DNA from: Mycolicibacterium sediminis
GTDB taxonomy: Bacteria; Actinomycetota; Actinomycetes; Mycobacteriales; Mycobacteriaceae
Direction of reading: 5' to 3'
Assembly: GCF_010731735.1 (NCBI RefSeq)
Contig: NZ_AP022588.1
Coordinates: 2,108,001-2,172,000 of the forward strand
DNA: 64,000 nucleotides
The translations under genes and the position numbers were made by a program. Position 1 is the first letter of the stretch. Each line of letters begins with the position of its first letter. The notes under the pieces are model-generated. The model had not been told where the DNA came from and did not search any database. It saw nothing but the letters and a program-made list of their open reading frames with translations. This document shows positions 9,474 through 19,763 of the stretch, piece after piece.

Positions 9474-10343
9474 TCAGGCCAGCGCGAGTGCGAGTGCGAC
9501 GGTCACCGACCACATGAGCATCGTCAGCCCGGTGTCGCGCAGCACGGGGATCAGTTCGCGGCCGCCGAGGCCCCGACGCACCGGGGTGGCGGCGCGGACC
9601 GCGAGCGGCAGCGCCAGCAGGCCGACGGCGCACCACGGCGTCGCGAGCATCAGCACCAGCGTCAGCACGAACGCCGCCGCCACCAGCACCTGGTAGAGCA
9701 CGCGGGTGCGCGCGTCCCCGAGCCGGACGGCGAGGGTGATCTTGCCCGTCTCGCGGTCGGTGGGGATGTCCCGGAGGTTGTTGGCGACCAGCACCGCCGA
9801 CGACAGCGCGCCGACCGCCACGGCCGCCGCGGCACCCACCCAGTCGACCCGCAGGGCCTGGGTGAACTGGGTGCCCAGCACGGCCACCAGCCCGAAGAAC
9901 ACGAACACCGCCACCTCGCCGAGGCCGCTGTAGCCGTAGGGCTTCGCGCCGCCGGTGTAGAGCCACGCCCCCGCGATGCACGCCGCACCGACCGCGATCA
10001 GCCACGGCGCGCTGACGATCGCCAGCGCCAACCCCGCCGCCGCGCCGAGGCCGAGGCTCACCAGCGCCGCGGTCAGCACCGCGCGCGGCGACGCCACCTT
10101 CGACCCCACCAGCCGCAGCGGGCCGGACCGGACGTCGTCGGTGCCGCGGATGCCGTCGGAATAGTCGTTGGCGTAGTTCACGCCGACGATCAGCGCGAGC
10201 GACACGACGAGCGCCAGCGGCGCCTTCCACCAGACCGCCTCGCCGAGCCACGCCGCCGCGCCGGTGCCCGCGATCACCGGCGCCACCGCGTTCGGCAGCG
10301 TCCGGGGACGGGCACCCTCGATCCACTGCCCGACGGTTGCCAT
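9474..10343 (-). CDS. menA: 1,4-dihydroxy-2-naphthoate polyprenyltransferase
   Basis: About 289 residues, UbiA superfamily integral membrane enzyme that prenylates DHNA to demethylmenaquinone. Seen: the first aspartate-rich motif in [16 protein letters not shown] (residues about 53-68), the second in [14 protein letters not shown], and about eight to nine hydrophobic segments. Start ATG 10343. Position equals Rv0534c. menE and menB are also in this window but not adjacent, so the pathway genes are scattered over 42 kb. Confidence 0.95.
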   Translation of the reverse strand: MATVGQWIEGARPRTLPNAVAPVIAGTGAAAWLGEAVWWKAPLALVVSLALIVGVNYANDYSDGIRGTDDVRSGPLRLVGSKVASPRAVLTAALVSLGLGAAAGLALAIVSAPWLIAVGAACIAGAWLYTGGAKPYGYSGLGEVAVFVFFGLVAVLGTQFTQALRVDWVGAAAAVAVGALSSAVLVANNLRDIPTDRETGKITLAVRLGDARTRVLYQVLVAAAFVLTLVLMLATPWCAVGLLALPLAVRAATPVRRGLGGRELIPVLRDTGLTMLMWSVTVALALALA

Positions 10344-10365
10344 GGGTGAATCGTGCCAGAGGTCG

Positions 10366-13281
10366 CTACCGCTCGGGCCGCACCACGGGGACGCCGTGGA
10401 TCCCGGGCACGAGCGTCCGCGTCACGACCTGCGAGTAGTCGTCCACGGTCGCGGTGTCGGGTGGCAGTCGCAGCGCACCCCAGTCGACGTCGGGCCGCCC
10501 GCGCAGCCGGGTCGGCATCTCGTGCAGTTCGTCGAAGGCGAGCAGGCCGGCGAAGCTCCCACCGGCGTCCGTCGTGCGGTCGTCGATCGAGTACGGCCGG
10601 GGCGACTCGATCACCGCGCGCGGCGTCCGGACGACGCCCGCGGTGATGGTGGGGACGTCGCGCACGCAGGGGAAGAGGAACGCCTGCGGCCAGCTGACCA
10701 GCACGGGGCCGCGGGTCTCGAGGAATCGCGTCAGCGGCACCACCGACCGCAGGCGGGGACCCGTCACCGCGAGCCAGCCGAAGTCGTCGGTGCGGCCGTC
10801 CTCGGCGCGGATCCGCACGCGGTCGGCGCCCGCGGGGACCTCCGCCGCGTCGACGCCGATGGACCGCCACAGCGGTTCGGTCGGGTCCTCGTCGGATGCG
10901 GGTCGGTCGGCGGGGGAGCGCTCGCCCAGCGGCGTCACGCCGGCGCCGTCGGCGCGGCCGAACTCGAACAGCAGCCGGTTGCCGTCGTCGGTGCGGCCCG
11001 CCACGGACACCGCGAGCCCACCGTCGACGGCGAGGGCGGGCACCGCGAACCATCGGCTCGTCATCGACGCGCGACCGGTGTCGGGGTCCGACCAGCTGCC
11101 CCAGAGGAACTCCGACGTGCCGACCCCGGGCGGGTCGGGCGGCGCGGCGTCGGGTGGGTAGCCGGCGCCGCGGACGAAGCCGTCGAGCCGGTCGGCGTCC
11201 GTGGCGGCCGGCAGAACCGGACCGTCGGGCAGCACGTCGACGTCGTCGGCCAGGCCGCACACCCGCTCCCCGGTCACCCGGCCGAGGTTCGCGACCGCGA
11301 GTGAACCCTCCGGCCGTCGCAGCGGTGCGGCGACGAAGGAACCGAGCATGACGGCGACCGACGTGCCCAGTGCGACGACGACGAGCGCGGCGGGGGCGGC
11401 CGTCGGGCGCCTCGTGGCCAGCACGATGAGCATCGCAGCGACGATCACCGGCCAGATGAGCGAAATGCCCAGCGGCGCTGGCCCTTCCGCGGCCCACGGC
11501 ACGTCGTACACCGCCGGTATCCACCATGCGTTGGGCCCGGCGAACGACACGGCGGCGGCCCACCCCAGCAGTGCCGAGCCGAGCACCGCGGCGACGACGG
11601 CGCGGCGGTCCGGCGTCCTTCTCGCGATCAGCACCACCGCTGCCACCAGCAGCGCGGCGAACGGACCTGCTGCGGCGCCCAGGTGGTACGACCACTTCGA
11701 CGGGGCCACCGCGAACAGCGCCAGCGTCAGCACCGTCACCGCGGCGAGCCGCGTGGCCGCCCGCGCCACGAACCCCGGGCGCCGCCACCGCAGCAGCAGG
11801 ACGACGGGAACCGTTGCGATCGCCAGCAGTACGGCCGCTCGCTTCGCATAGCTGCCCTGCTGATCGGATCCCAGCAGATAGGCGTAGCGGTCCGGCTCGT
11901 CGTACCAGGGGAGCGCCGGGCCGAAGAAGGTGTGCCAGTCGGTGGCGGTGATCAGGGCGTCCCAGGTCTGGTCACCGAAGATCACCACCAGTGCCACCGC
12001 GGCGATCGAGGCAAGCGCGGGGACGTACGCCGCCACTGGCGACCCAGATCGCAGCGCCGCCCGCAGCGTCGGCGCGAAGACGACCACCGGTGCCAGCACC
12101 AGCGCGCCGTTGGGGCTGATCGGCACGACCAGCGCGGCGGCCAGGATCAGCAGGCCGACGTCGCGGGGCGACCGCGCCCGCATCGCCAGCGCGAGCACGA
12201 CGGTCACACCCAGCGCGACGAAGGACTCCGGCCGGGTGCCGAGGTCGAACGGCAGCCAGGTGGCGAGCAGGCACAGCGCGGCGAGCAGTCGCACGCGGAC
12301 CGTGGCCGACCGCACCGGCAGTGCGGCGCCCAGGACGCCGCGGCTCAGCACGAACCACGTGGCGATCGCGAGCAGGGTGCTGGGCACCCGCAGCCACAGC
12401 GGCGCGACGCTGATCGTCGTCAGTCCGGACAGCAGCTCCTGGCTGAACGCGAACGGCACCTCGGCGGCGTTCCACCATCGGTAGTAGTTGCCCGGGTTGC
12501 CGGTGCCGGCGACGTTGCGCGCGATCATCGTCGCCCAGCCGTCGTCGACGGCGAGCGGCCCGACGACCGCCCACCCGGCGAGGACGGCGACCATCCCGGC
12601 GTCGACCCACCACGCGCGCCGCGGTCGCCACCTGGGGCGTGGCCACGGCGAGCCGGGCAGCAGGATCAGGCTGCCCGCGGCGGCCAGCAGGGCCACGCCG
12701 ATCAGAGCCCACTTCAGCGGCGAGGGCGTCGTGGTGAACCGGTCGATCGTCGACAGCGTCACCGTCAGACCCGCCGCATCGGCCCCGCCGAGGGCGGTCC
12801 GGAAGCCGAACACCTTCGGCACGGGGGTGCCGTCCAGCGTCACGGTGCGGCCGTCGGCGGTGTCGACCGCCATGCCGCCGGGCGTCGACCGGATGACGGT
12901 GCGGCAGTCGCCCGGCGGGACCGGGATCGCGACCTCGTGGCCGCCGATCCGCACGGACGCGCCGCCGGCGTCGGCGGTGACGAGCAGGCCGCCGTCGCCG
13001 GTGTCGAGCACCGTCGGAGCGTTCTGGTCGACGGCAGCGCGCAGCGCGGCACACGGCACCACGGCCGTCAGGCTGGCGGGTCGGTACGGCACGATCATCG
13101 CGGTGCTCGACGCGGTGGTGGCGGTGGTGGCACGGTCGGGTGCGGGCCAGGTCAGCGTGCTGCTCGCCACCCACACCGGCGCGAACGGCAGTGCAAGGGC
13201 GGCGAGCAGTCCGAGCATGCCGACGATCACCGTCGGCCACGGACCGCGGGCCCGCCCGGATACCCGCTGTGTGCTCGTCAC
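10366..13281 (-). CDS. Emb-family arabinosyltransferase (orphan paralogue)
   Basis: About 971 residues. GT-C membrane arabinosyltransferase related to EmbA/B/C. Seen: the N-terminal extracytoplasmic carbohydrate-binding-like domain (STLTWPAP, then [15 protein letters not shown]), the [12 protein letters not shown] aspartate motif near residues 240-252 followed by [14 protein letters not shown], a long series of membrane helices, and a C-terminal domain with WLAVTGPRL and FPCVRDVP blocks typical of Emb proteins. It is shorter than EmbCAB (about 1,090). It sits alone beside menA, not in an emb cluster. GTG start at 13281. Acceptor unknown; arabinogalactan or LAM are family guesses. Confidence 0.88.
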   Translation of the reverse strand: MTSTQRVSGRARGPWPTVIVGMLGLLAALALPFAPVWVASSTLTWPAPDRATTATTASSTAMIVPYRPASLTAVVPCAALRAAVDQNAPTVLDTGDGGLLVTADAGGASVRIGGHEVAIPVPPGDCRTVIRSTPGGMAVDTADGRTVTLDGTPVPKVFGFRTALGGADAAGLTVTLSTIDRFTTTPSPLKWALIGVALLAAAGSLILLPGSPWPRPRWRPRRAWWVDAGMVAVLAGWAVVGPLAVDDGWATMIARNVAGTGNPGNYYRWWNAAEVPFAFSQELLSGLTTISVAPLWLRVPSTLLAIATWFVLSRGVLGAALPVRSATVRVRLLAALCLLATWLPFDLGTRPESFVALGVTVVLALAMRARSPRDVGLLILAAALVVPISPNGALVLAPVVVFAPTLRAALRSGSPVAAYVPALASIAAVALVVIFGDQTWDALITATDWHTFFGPALPWYDEPDRYAYLLGSDQQGSYAKRAAVLLAIATVPVVLLLRWRRPGFVARAATRLAAVTVLTLALFAVAPSKWSYHLGAAAGPFAALLVAAVVLIARRTPDRRAVVAAVLGSALLGWAAAVSFAGPNAWWIPAVYDVPWAAEGPAPLGISLIWPVIVAAMLIVLATRRPTAAPAALVVVALGTSVAVMLGSFVAAPLRRPEGSLAVANLGRVTGERVCGLADDVDVLPDGPVLPAATDADRLDGFVRGAGYPPDAAPPDPPGVGTSEFLWGSWSDPDTGRASMTSRWFAVPALAVDGGLAVSVAGRTDDGNRLLFEFGRADGAGVTPLGERSPADRPASDEDPTEPLWRSIGVDAAEVPAGADRVRIRAEDGRTDDFGWLAVTGPRLRSVVPLTRFLETRGPVLVSWPQAFLFPCVRDVPTITAGVVRTPRAVIESPRPYSIDDRTTDAGGSFAGLLAFDELHEMPTRLRGRPDVDWGALRLPPDTATVDDYSQVVTRTLVPGIHGVPVVRPER

Positions 13282-13407
13282 GTCGCCAAGAGACTGTCAC
13301 CCCGAGGTCGCGCACCGCGCCCGGACGGCGTCCCGTTCACCCCGGCGTCAGAATCTCCGGTGGCGCCATGGGCGATGATGGAGGCGAATCGACGTGAGGA
13401 GCAGTGC

Positions 13408-14184
13408 ATGCTGGGTGTGATCGGTGGCAGCGGTTTCTACTCCTTCTTCGGAGCGGACGCGCGCAGCGTCAACCTCGACACCCCCTACGGCGCGCCCAGC
13501 GGCGCGATCACCGTCGGCACCGTCGGCGAACACGAGGTGGCCTTCCTGCCGCGGCACGGCGCCAACCACGAGTTCTCGCCGCACACCGTCCCGTACCGCG
13601 CCAACATGTGGGCGCTGCGGGCGCTGGGGGTGCGGCGCATCTTCGGTCCCTGTGCGGTCGGCAGCCTCAAGCCCGAACTCGGGCCGGGCTCGATGGTGGT
13701 GCCCGACCAGCTGGTCGACCGGACCAGCGCGAGGGCCGACACGTACTTCGACTCGGGCGGCATCCACGTCGGGTTCGCCGACCCCTACTGCCCGACGCTG
13801 CGGAGCGCCGTCACCGGCCTGCGCGGGGTCGTCGACGGGGGCACGATGGTCGTCATCCAGGGTCCGCGATTCTCGACGCGCGCCGAGAGCCGCTGGTTCG
13901 CGAGCGAGGGCTTCTCGCTGGTGAACATGACCGGCTACCCGGAGTCCGTCCTCGCCCGTGAACTCGAGATGTGTTACGCCGCAATCGCACTGGTTACCGA
14001 TCTGGACGCGGGCATCGAGACGGGCGCCGGCGTGACCGCGGTCGACGTCTTCGCTGAGTTCGAGAAGAACCTGGTGCCGTTCAAGCAGCTGGTGCACGAG
14101 GCGATCGACCAGGTCGACGTCGAGAACGCCTGTACCCACTGCTCGCCGCACGCCGGCGTCACGTTGCCGATCGAGCTGCCATGA
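13408..14184 (+). CDS. mtnP: S-methyl-5'-thioadenosine phosphorylase
   Basis: About 258 residues of the PNP/MTAP family, cleaving 5'-methylthioadenosine with phosphate in methionine salvage. Seen: the GGSGFY phosphate-site motif at residues 6-11, LPRHG plus HxxxPH-like segment, and the substrate-site MTGYPES. ATG 13408 is preceded by GAGGAG; two earlier in-frame ATGs (13375, 13378) lack this spacing. Equivalent to Rv0535. The stop overlaps the next ATG. Confidence 0.9.
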   Translation: MLGVIGGSGFYSFFGADARSVNLDTPYGAPSGAITVGTVGEHEVAFLPRHGANHEFSPHTVPYRANMWALRALGVRRIFGPCAVGSLKPELGPGSMVVPDQLVDRTSARADTYFDSGGIHVGFADPYCPTLRSAVTGLRGVVDGGTMVVIQGPRFSTRAESRWFASEGFSLVNMTGYPESVLARELEMCYAAIALVTDLDAGIETGAGVTAVDVFAEFEKNLVPFKQLVHEAIDQVDVENACTHCSPHAGVTLPIELP

Positions 14185-15212
14185 AGGTATTGCTCACCGG
14201 CGCAGCGGGTTTCATCGGTTCGCGGATCCGCGCCCAGCTGACCGACGGCGGTCACGAGGTCGTGGCCGTCGACGCGATGCTGCCCGCCGCCCACGGCGAC
14301 GCCACCACGGTGCCCGACGGCATCCGGCAGGTGGACGTTCGCGACGCGGCGGCGCTCGCCGAGGTGCTGCCCGGCGTCGACGTCGTGTGCCACCAGGCGG
14401 CCGTGGTGGGCGCCGGTGTCGACGCGTCGGACGCCCCGTCCTACGGCAGCCACAACGACTACGGCACCACGGTGCTGCTCGCCGAGATGTACGCGGCGGG
14501 ATGCCGACAGCTGGTGCTCGCGTCGTCGATGGTGGTCTACGGCCAGGGCGGTTTCGCGTGCACCGAGCACGGCGACGTCGACCCGCTGCCCCGCACCAAG
14601 GCGGATCTCGACGCCGGCGAGTTCGAGCATCGCTGCCCCGTCGGCGCCGAGCCGCTGCAGTGGCGACTTGTCGACGAAGACGCCCCGCTGCGGCCCCGAA
14701 GTCTGTATGCCGCAAGCAAGGTCGCGCAGGAGCACTACGCGCTGGCGTGGGCCGAGGCGACCGGTGGCTCGGTCGTCGCGCTGCGATACCACAACGTCTA
14801 CGGCCCGCACATGCCGCGCGACACCCCGTACTCGGGGGTGGCGGCCATCTTCCGGTCCGCGATCGAACGGGGAGAGCCGCCGCGGGTGTTCGAGGACGGC
14901 GGGCAGATGCGGGACTTCGTCCACGTCGACGACGTCGCCGCCGCGAACGTCGCGGCCATCACCTCCGACACCGAGGGGTTCGCGGCGTTCAACGTCTGCT
15001 CGGGACGGCCGATCGCGATCCGCGACGTCGCCGCGCGCATCTGCGAGGTCCGCGACGGGCTGGCACCCGTGGTCACCGGGCAATATCGCAGCGGCGACGT
15101 GCGGCACATCGTCGCCAGCCCGGCTTTGGCGGCCGACGTGCTCGGCTTCCGCGCGGCCATCGACCCGCAGCAGGGGTTGGCGGACTTCGCGTTCGCCCCG
15201 CTGCGCGGCTAG
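14181..15212 (+). CDS. NAD-dependent epimerase/dehydratase (Rv0536, galE3-like)
   Basis: About 343 residues, extended SDR. Seen: the TGAAGFIG dinucleotide motif at residues 6-13 and the catalytic YAASK (about 176-180), with SSMVVYG upstream supplying the Ser. The start ATG overlaps the upstream stop (ATGA), indicating coupling to the phosphorylase. It is likely a nucleotide-sugar epimerase or dehydratase; substrate not determined. Confidence 0.88.
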   Translation: MKVLLTGAAGFIGSRIRAQLTDGGHEVVAVDAMLPAAHGDATTVPDGIRQVDVRDAAALAEVLPGVDVVCHQAAVVGAGVDASDAPSYGSHNDYGTTVLLAEMYAAGCRQLVLASSMVVYGQGGFACTEHGDVDPLPRTKADLDAGEFEHRCPVGAEPLQWRLVDEDAPLRPRSLYAASKVAQEHYALAWAEATGGSVVALRYHNVYGPHMPRDTPYSGVAAIFRSAIERGEPPRVFEDGGQMRDFVHVDDVAAANVAAITSDTEGFAAFNVCSGRPIAIRDVAARICEVRDGLAPVVTGQYRSGDVRHIVASPALAADVLGFRAAIDPQQGLADFAFAPLRG

Positions 15213-15266
15213 CCCCTGCCCTTCTTCCCGCGAGGTCCCGTCCTCCCGCGCGGGTCCGGTCTTCCC

Positions 15267-15340
15267 GCGAGCAGTCCACTTCGTGGCTCCAGCCAACTCC
15301 CCTTCTTTCCTGCGAAACAGGGGAGTTTGCGACTGCTCGC
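15267..15340. repeat. Hairpin element (GCGAGCAGTC family), copy 1
   Basis: Perfect outer arms GCGAGCAGTC (15267-15276) and GACTGCTCGC (15331-15340) and perfect inner arms AACTCCCC (15295-15302) and GGGGAGTT (15320-15327). Its right half is 22 of 24 identical to the element at 55715-55775. It lies after the epimerase stop and before the nitronate monooxygenase promoter. Confidence 0.75.
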
Positions 15341-15374
15341 CGAATGGGGCGGCGGAAAAGCCATACTGGCGAAC

Positions 15375-16502
15375 GTGAAACTCGACATCTGTCAACAGTT
15401 TGGCATCGACTTCCCGCTGTTCGCGTTCAGTCACTGCCGCGACGTCGTCGCGGCGGTCACCAACGCCGGCGGCTTCGGGGTGCTCGGCGCGACGGCGTAC
15501 TCGCCCGAGCAACTGGACCGCGAACTGTCGTGGATCGACGATCACGTGAACGGCAAGCCCTACGGGGCCGACATCATCGTGCCCGCGAAGTTCGAGGGCA
15601 AGGGCGAGGGCCTGTCCAAGGGCGACCTCGCGAGTCGCATCCCCGACGACACCAAGGCGTTCGTCGCAGAACTGCTCAGCGGTCACGGCATCGAGCCCGA
15701 CCCCACGCCGCGCATCGGCAGCCCCATGCTGTCCGGGAACACCGGCCGCGAACTGCTCGACGTGGCGATGAGCCACCCGATCAAGTTGATCGCGAACGCG
15801 CTCGGGGTGCCGCCGGACTACATGATCGAGGCGGGCCGCGCCGCGGGAGTTCCCGTCGCGGCGCTCGTCGGCGCCAAGGAGCACGCGCTGAAGCAGGCCG
15901 CCGCCGGCGTCGACCTGATCGTCGCGCAGGGCACCGAGGCGGGCGGGCACTGCGGCGAGGTCAGCACGCTGGTGCTGGTCCCCGAGGTGCTCGACGCGCT
16001 CGAGGCCGCCGGCAGCGACATCCCGGTGCTGGCCGCGGGCGGCATCGTGACCGGCAGACAGATGGCCGCCGCCGTCGCAATGGGCGCGGCGGGCGCGTGG
16101 ACGGGGTCGGTGTGGCTGACCACCGAGGAGGCCGAGACCGCGCCGCACACCGTGCAGAAGATGCTCGCGGCGTCGTCGCGGGACACGGTGCGCTCGGCCG
16201 GTCGTACCGGCAAGCCGTCGCGGCAGCTCGTCTCCGACTGGACCAACGCGTGGGCGCCCAACGACGGCGGTCGCAGGCCGCTGCCGCTCCCGCTGCAGTC
16301 GATGCTCGTCGAGCCGGTGCTGCGCCGCGTCGACGCGCTCGCCGAGCAGGGCCACGAGGGCGCGCAGGCGCTGGCGACCTACTTCGTCGGTCAGGGCGTC
16401 GGGATGATGAACAAGGTGAAGCCCGCCCGCGAGGTGGTGCTGGAGTTCATCGAGGACTACCTCGCCGCCGCCGAGAGCCTGGGGCGCACCATCCCCGACT
16501 GA
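15375..16502 (+). CDS. Nitronate monooxygenase-like FMN oxidoreductase
   Basis: About 375 residues, TIM-barrel FMN protein of the nitronate monooxygenase / 2-nitropropane dioxygenase-like family. Seen: an N-terminal NAGGFGVLGA flavin-site motif, GTEAGGHCGE and PVLAAGGIVTGRQ, which bind FMN phosphate in this family. GTG 15375 is chosen because it is seven bases after CATACT (15362-15367), a plausible -10 for a leaderless mRNA; a longer in-frame TTG/ATG extension runs into the hairpin element. Physiological substrate unknown. Confidence 0.85.
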   Translation: MKLDICQQFGIDFPLFAFSHCRDVVAAVTNAGGFGVLGATAYSPEQLDRELSWIDDHVNGKPYGADIIVPAKFEGKGEGLSKGDLASRIPDDTKAFVAELLSGHGIEPDPTPRIGSPMLSGNTGRELLDVAMSHPIKLIANALGVPPDYMIEAGRAAGVPVAALVGAKEHALKQAAAGVDLIVAQGTEAGGHCGEVSTLVLVPEVLDALEAAGSDIPVLAAGGIVTGRQMAAAVAMGAAGAWTGSVWLTTEEAETAPHTVQKMLAASSRDTVRSAGRTGKPSRQLVSDWTNAWAPNDGGRRPLPLPLQSMLVEPVLRRVDALAEQGHEGAQALATYFVGQGVGMMNKVKPAREVVLEFIEDYLAAAESLGRTIPD

Positions 16503-16513
16503 CCGGGAGCCCT

Positions 16514-16597
16514 CGCCGAGCGTGCGCAAACTCAGGTTCGCGACCGGCGTGTCGCCCGCAGACTGGGGCACCCCGCTTGCGGGGAGCACGCTCGCGG
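16514..16597. terminator. Inverted repeat between convergent genes (GAGCGTGC family)
   Basis: Arms around GAGCGTGC (16518-16525) and GCACGCTC (16586-16593) span the gap between two convergent stops. The left arm plus adjoining GCAAACTC is, in reverse complement, 20 of 23 identical to the element at 55638-55701. Likely a bidirectional terminator and a member of a dispersed family. Confidence 0.6.
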
Positions 16598-16608
16598 AGA
16601 AAAGAAAC

Positions 16609-17637
16609 TCAGGCCTCGCCGGCGAGGGGGAGCCGCACCTCGAGGCGCGCGCCGGACTCCAGGTTGTAGGCGGTGACGGTGCCGTGGTGGGCCTGCACCA
16701 GGCCCGCGGCGATCGCGAGGCCCAGTCCGGAACCGCTGGGCAGCGACGCGTCCGAGCGGGGCACCCGGCCGTTGGAGCCGCGGTAGGCGATGTCGAACAC
16801 CCGCGCCAGGTCGGCCTCGTCGATGCCGACGCCGGTGTCGTCGACGCGGGCCCACGCTCCGCGTTCGTCACGGCCCACCGACAGGGCCACCCGGCCGCCG
16901 TCGGGGGTGTGCGCGATCGCGTTGGCGACGAGGTTGGACAGCACCCGGACGAGCGCGCGGTCGCTGCCGATCACCCTGACCGGCTCGTCGGGGAGGTCGG
17001 CGCGCAGCGTGACGCCCGCGCGTTCGGCGGTGATGCGGTGGGCCGACAGCACGTCGTCCACGACCTCGTCGAGGGCCACGCGGTCGAACACCGGCTGGAT
17101 GGCGCCCGCGTTGATCTTCGACATCTCGAAGAGGTCGTCGACCATCTCGGACAGCCGGATGGTTTCCTGCTCGATGTGCCGGGCGTGGTCGCGGATCTCG
17201 TGGTCGGCGAGGACGCCGTCCGCGATCGCCTCCGACACCGCGCGGATGCCGGCCAGCGGGGTGCGCAGGTCGTGGCTGACGAAGGCCACCAGTCGCCGGC
17301 GGGAGACCTCGGCGGCGTGTTCGGACTCGCGGATCTGGTCCTCCCACACCATCTTCCGGGCCTGGTGGCGGGCGAGCATGACGGCGGCGGGGATGGTCAC
17401 CACCGAGACGATCACCAGCACGACGCCGAAGCTCTCGAAGCTGTCGTTGACCATGAAGCCGCTGGCGCCGAGGACTCCGGTGAACGTGGCGACGGTCGGG
17501 ATGAGCACCAGCGCCACCATGCTGACGGCCAGCGACCACGACTGCGCCAGCTTGATGACCAGGGCGCCGATCAGGACGACGGGGACCGAGAAGGCCAGGG
17601 CGAGGCCGATCATCTCCCAGATGTGGGGTGCGGTCAT
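16609..17637 (-). CDS. Two-component sensor histidine kinase
   Basis: About 342 residues. Three N-terminal hydrophobic segments with short loops (no real extracellular sensor), then HisKA with the phospho-acceptor His122 in FVSHDLRTPL, and HATPase with N-box NLVANAIAHTPDG, G1 DDTGVGI and G2 GSGLGLAIA. The membrane segments themselves, or a partner, probably sense the signal. ATG 17637 lies 19 bases after the regulator stop, so the two are one operon. Confidence 0.92.
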   Translation of the reverse strand: MTAPHIWEMIGLALAFSVPVVLIGALVIKLAQSWSLAVSMVALVLIPTVATFTGVLGASGFMVNDSFESFGVVLVIVSVVTIPAAVMLARHQARKMVWEDQIRESEHAAEVSRRRLVAFVSHDLRTPLAGIRAVSEAIADGVLADHEIRDHARHIEQETIRLSEMVDDLFEMSKINAGAIQPVFDRVALDEVVDDVLSAHRITAERAGVTLRADLPDEPVRVIGSDRALVRVLSNLVANAIAHTPDGGRVALSVGRDERGAWARVDDTGVGIDEADLARVFDIAYRGSNGRVPRSDASLPSGSGLGLAIAAGLVQAHHGTVTAYNLESGARLEVRLPLAGEA

Positions 17638-17656
17638 CGAACGGTGGCGCTCCGGG

Positions 17657-18337
17657 TCATTCGCGCGCCTCGCTCCACATGTAGCCCCGACCCCACACCG
17701 TCTGCACGCGGTGCTGGTCGCCGAGTTTCGACCGGAGGCGCTTGACGTGCACGGTCACCGTGGACAGGTCGCCGAAGTCCCACTGCCAGACGTTCTTCAG
17801 CAGCTCCTCGCGGCTGTAGACCGTGTTGTCGTGGGTGAGGAAGAACAGCAGCAGGTCGAACTCGCGGTTGGTCAGCGAGACCGGCTGGTCGTGAACGGTG
17901 ACGGAGCGCGCCGAGGCCGAGATGGTCAGTGCGCCCGTCGTCAGGGTGGCCGGCTGAGACGCCTGCGGCGACGGGTTGCGCCGCAGCACCGAGCGGACGC
18001 GCAGCGCCAGCTCCCGCGGGCTGAACGGCTTGGTGACGTAGTCGTCGGCGCCCGCCTCGAGGCCGGCGATCCGGTCCTCCTCCTCGGCCAGCGCCGTCAG
18101 CAGGATCACCGGGACGTCGTAACCGCTGCGGTCGCGCAGCGTCTGGCACAGGGCGAGCCCGTCGGGACCGGGCATCATCACGTCGAGCACGGCGAGGTCG
18201 ATCTGCTCGGTGTCGAGCACGTGTAGAGCCTCGTGGCCGTCGCGGGCGACGGTCACGTCGAGCCCGTCGCGTTCGAGGTATCGACGCAGGACGTCACGCA
18301 CGACGTTGTCGTCATCGGCGATCAGGACCCGGGTCAC
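17657..18337 (-). CDS. OmpR-family response regulator
   Basis: About 226 residues. Receiver domain with acidic pocket ADDD (7-10), phospho-acceptor Asp52 in LDVMMPG, Thr81 and Lys103; then a winged-helix DNA-binding domain with the VTVHVKRLRSKL recognition segment and VWGRGYMW wing. GTG start at 18337. First gene of the regulator-kinase operon, divergent from the glycosyltransferase; the 83-base gap contains CGACC and GGTCG half-sites flanking TTCCTTAC, a possible self-binding site. Confidence 0.93.
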   Translation of the reverse strand: MTRVLIADDDNVVRDVLRRYLERDGLDVTVARDGHEALHVLDTEQIDLAVLDVMMPGPDGLALCQTLRDRSGYDVPVILLTALAEEEDRIAGLEAGADDYVTKPFSPRELALRVRSVLRRNPSPQASQPATLTTGALTISASARSVTVHDQPVSLTNREFDLLLFFLTHDNTVYSREELLKNVWQWDFGDLSTVTVHVKRLRSKLGDQHRVQTVWGRGYMWSEARE

Positions 18338-18420
18338 GGTGTCAAGGTTAACGGCGAACGACCTTCCTTACGGTCGCGTCACTCTTTCGTCAGCCCATTC
18401 ATCGTTTGATCGGAGCCCAG

Positions 18421-19095
18421 ATGGCAAATCATTGGCCCGTGACCGACGGTCGGGTGACGGTGGTTCTGCCGTGCATGAACGAGGCCGATGCCCTTCCCGT
18501 CGTGCTCGCCGCGATGCCCTCCGGCTTCGCCCCCCTCGTCGTCGACAACAACAGCACCGACGGCACCGCCGACGTCGCGCGTCGGGCCGGCGCGCGGGTG
18601 GTCGCCGAGAGCCGACCCGGCTACGGATCGGCGGTGCACGCCGGCATCGAGGCCGCCGACACCGAGATCGTCGCCGTCATCGACGCCGACGGTTCGCTGA
18701 ACCCCGCCGACCTCCCCGGCCTCGTCGCCGACCTCGAAGCAGGCGCGGACATGGCGGTCGGGCGGCGTCGCGCCACCGCCGACGTGCGGTGGCCGTGGCA
18801 CGCACGGCTCGGGACCGCCGCAGTGTGCTGGCGGCTGCGCACCCGGCACGGGATGCCGGTGCACGACATCGCCCCGATGCGCGTGGCCCGCCGCGACGCC
18901 GTGCTCGGCCTTGGTGTCGTCGACCGCCGTTCCGGGTATCCGCTCGAACTACTGGTCCGGGCTGCCGCTGCGGACTGGAAAGTGGTCGAACGCGACGTCG
19001 CGTACGGTCCCCGCGCGGGCGGGAAGTCCAAGGTCAGCGGCTCGGTTCGTGGCAGTGTCCACGCGGCCCTGGATTTCTGGCGGGTGATCTCGTGA
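18421..19095 (+). CDS. Family 2 glycosyltransferase (Rv0539-like)
   Basis: About 224 residues, GT-A fold like dolichyl-phosphate sugar synthases. Seen: VVLPCMNEADALP, VVDNNSTDGTADVA and the metal motif DADGS, followed by the GGKSKVSGS loop. No C-terminal membrane anchor, so it is probably peripheral. ATG 18421 is preceded by GGAG at a good distance; a TTG at 18406 is the alternative. Its stop overlaps the next GTG. Confidence 0.88.
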   Translation: MANHWPVTDGRVTVVLPCMNEADALPVVLAAMPSGFAPLVVDNNSTDGTADVARRAGARVVAESRPGYGSAVHAGIEAADTEIVAVIDADGSLNPADLPGLVADLEAGADMAVGRRRATADVRWPWHARLGTAAVCWRLRTRHGMPVHDIAPMRVARRDAVLGLGVVDRRSGYPLELLVRAAAADWKVVERDVAYGPRAGGKSKVSGSVRGSVHAALDFWRVIS

Positions 19096-19763
19096 GCGGT
19101 GACGTCCCGTGTTCGGTTCTGGTGGTCGCCAAGGCCCCGGTGCCGGGGTTCGCGAAGACCCGGCTGGCGGCGACGCTCGGCGACGCCGCGGCCGCCGACC
19201 TCGCGGCCGCGGCACTGCTGGACACCCTCGACGCCGTGGCGGCCTGCTCCGGGTCGGGACGCGTGGTGGCCATGACGGGCGACCTCGACCGCGCCAGCCG
19301 ATCCGCCGAGATCCGTGCCCGGCTGGCGGACTTCACCGTCGTCGAGCAGCGGGGTGACGCCTTCGGTGACCGCCTCGCATTCGCCCACGCCGACGCGGCC
19401 GCCGCGACCGGCCTGCCGGTCCTGCAGATCGGCATGGACACCCCGCAGGTGACCGCGGCGCTCCTCGACGAGTGCGCGACGACGCTGCTGGCGTCCGACG
19501 CCGTGCTGGGCATGGCCTCCGACGGCGGCTGGTGGGTGCTCGGCGTGCATGATCCCGTCGCCGCCGAGGCGCTGCGCGACGTCCCCATGTCGCGCGCGGA
19601 CACCGGAGCCCTCACACTGGCGGCACTGACGGCCACCGGTCTCGACGTCGGCATCGTCGCGACGTTGACCGACCTCGACACCATCGACGATCTGGATGAA
19701 GTGCGACGCGAGTGCACGTCCGGAACCCGGTTCAGCAGACTCGCGATGGCCGGAGGAGCCTGA
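19092..19763 (+). CDS. DUF2064 / TIGR04282-type nucleotide-sugar-transferase-like protein (Rv0540-like)
   Basis: About 223 residues of the family annotated as arsenosugar biosynthesis-like glycosyltransferase, with a GT-A fold. Seen: VVAKAPVPGFAKTRLA at the N-terminus, QIGMDTPQVT and the GWWVLG block. GTG 19092 overlaps the preceding stop; the stop overlaps the next ATG. Conserved partnership with the GT2 and the methyltransferase suggests they act on one product, not yet identifiable. Confidence 0.85.
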   Translation: MSGDVPCSVLVVAKAPVPGFAKTRLAATLGDAAAADLAAAALLDTLDAVAACSGSGRVVAMTGDLDRASRSAEIRARLADFTVVEQRGDAFGDRLAFAHADAAAATGLPVLQIGMDTPQVTAALLDECATTLLASDAVLGMASDGGWWVLGVHDPVAAEALRDVPMSRADTGALTLAALTATGLDVGIVATLTDLDTIDDLDEVRRECTSGTRFSRLAMAGGA

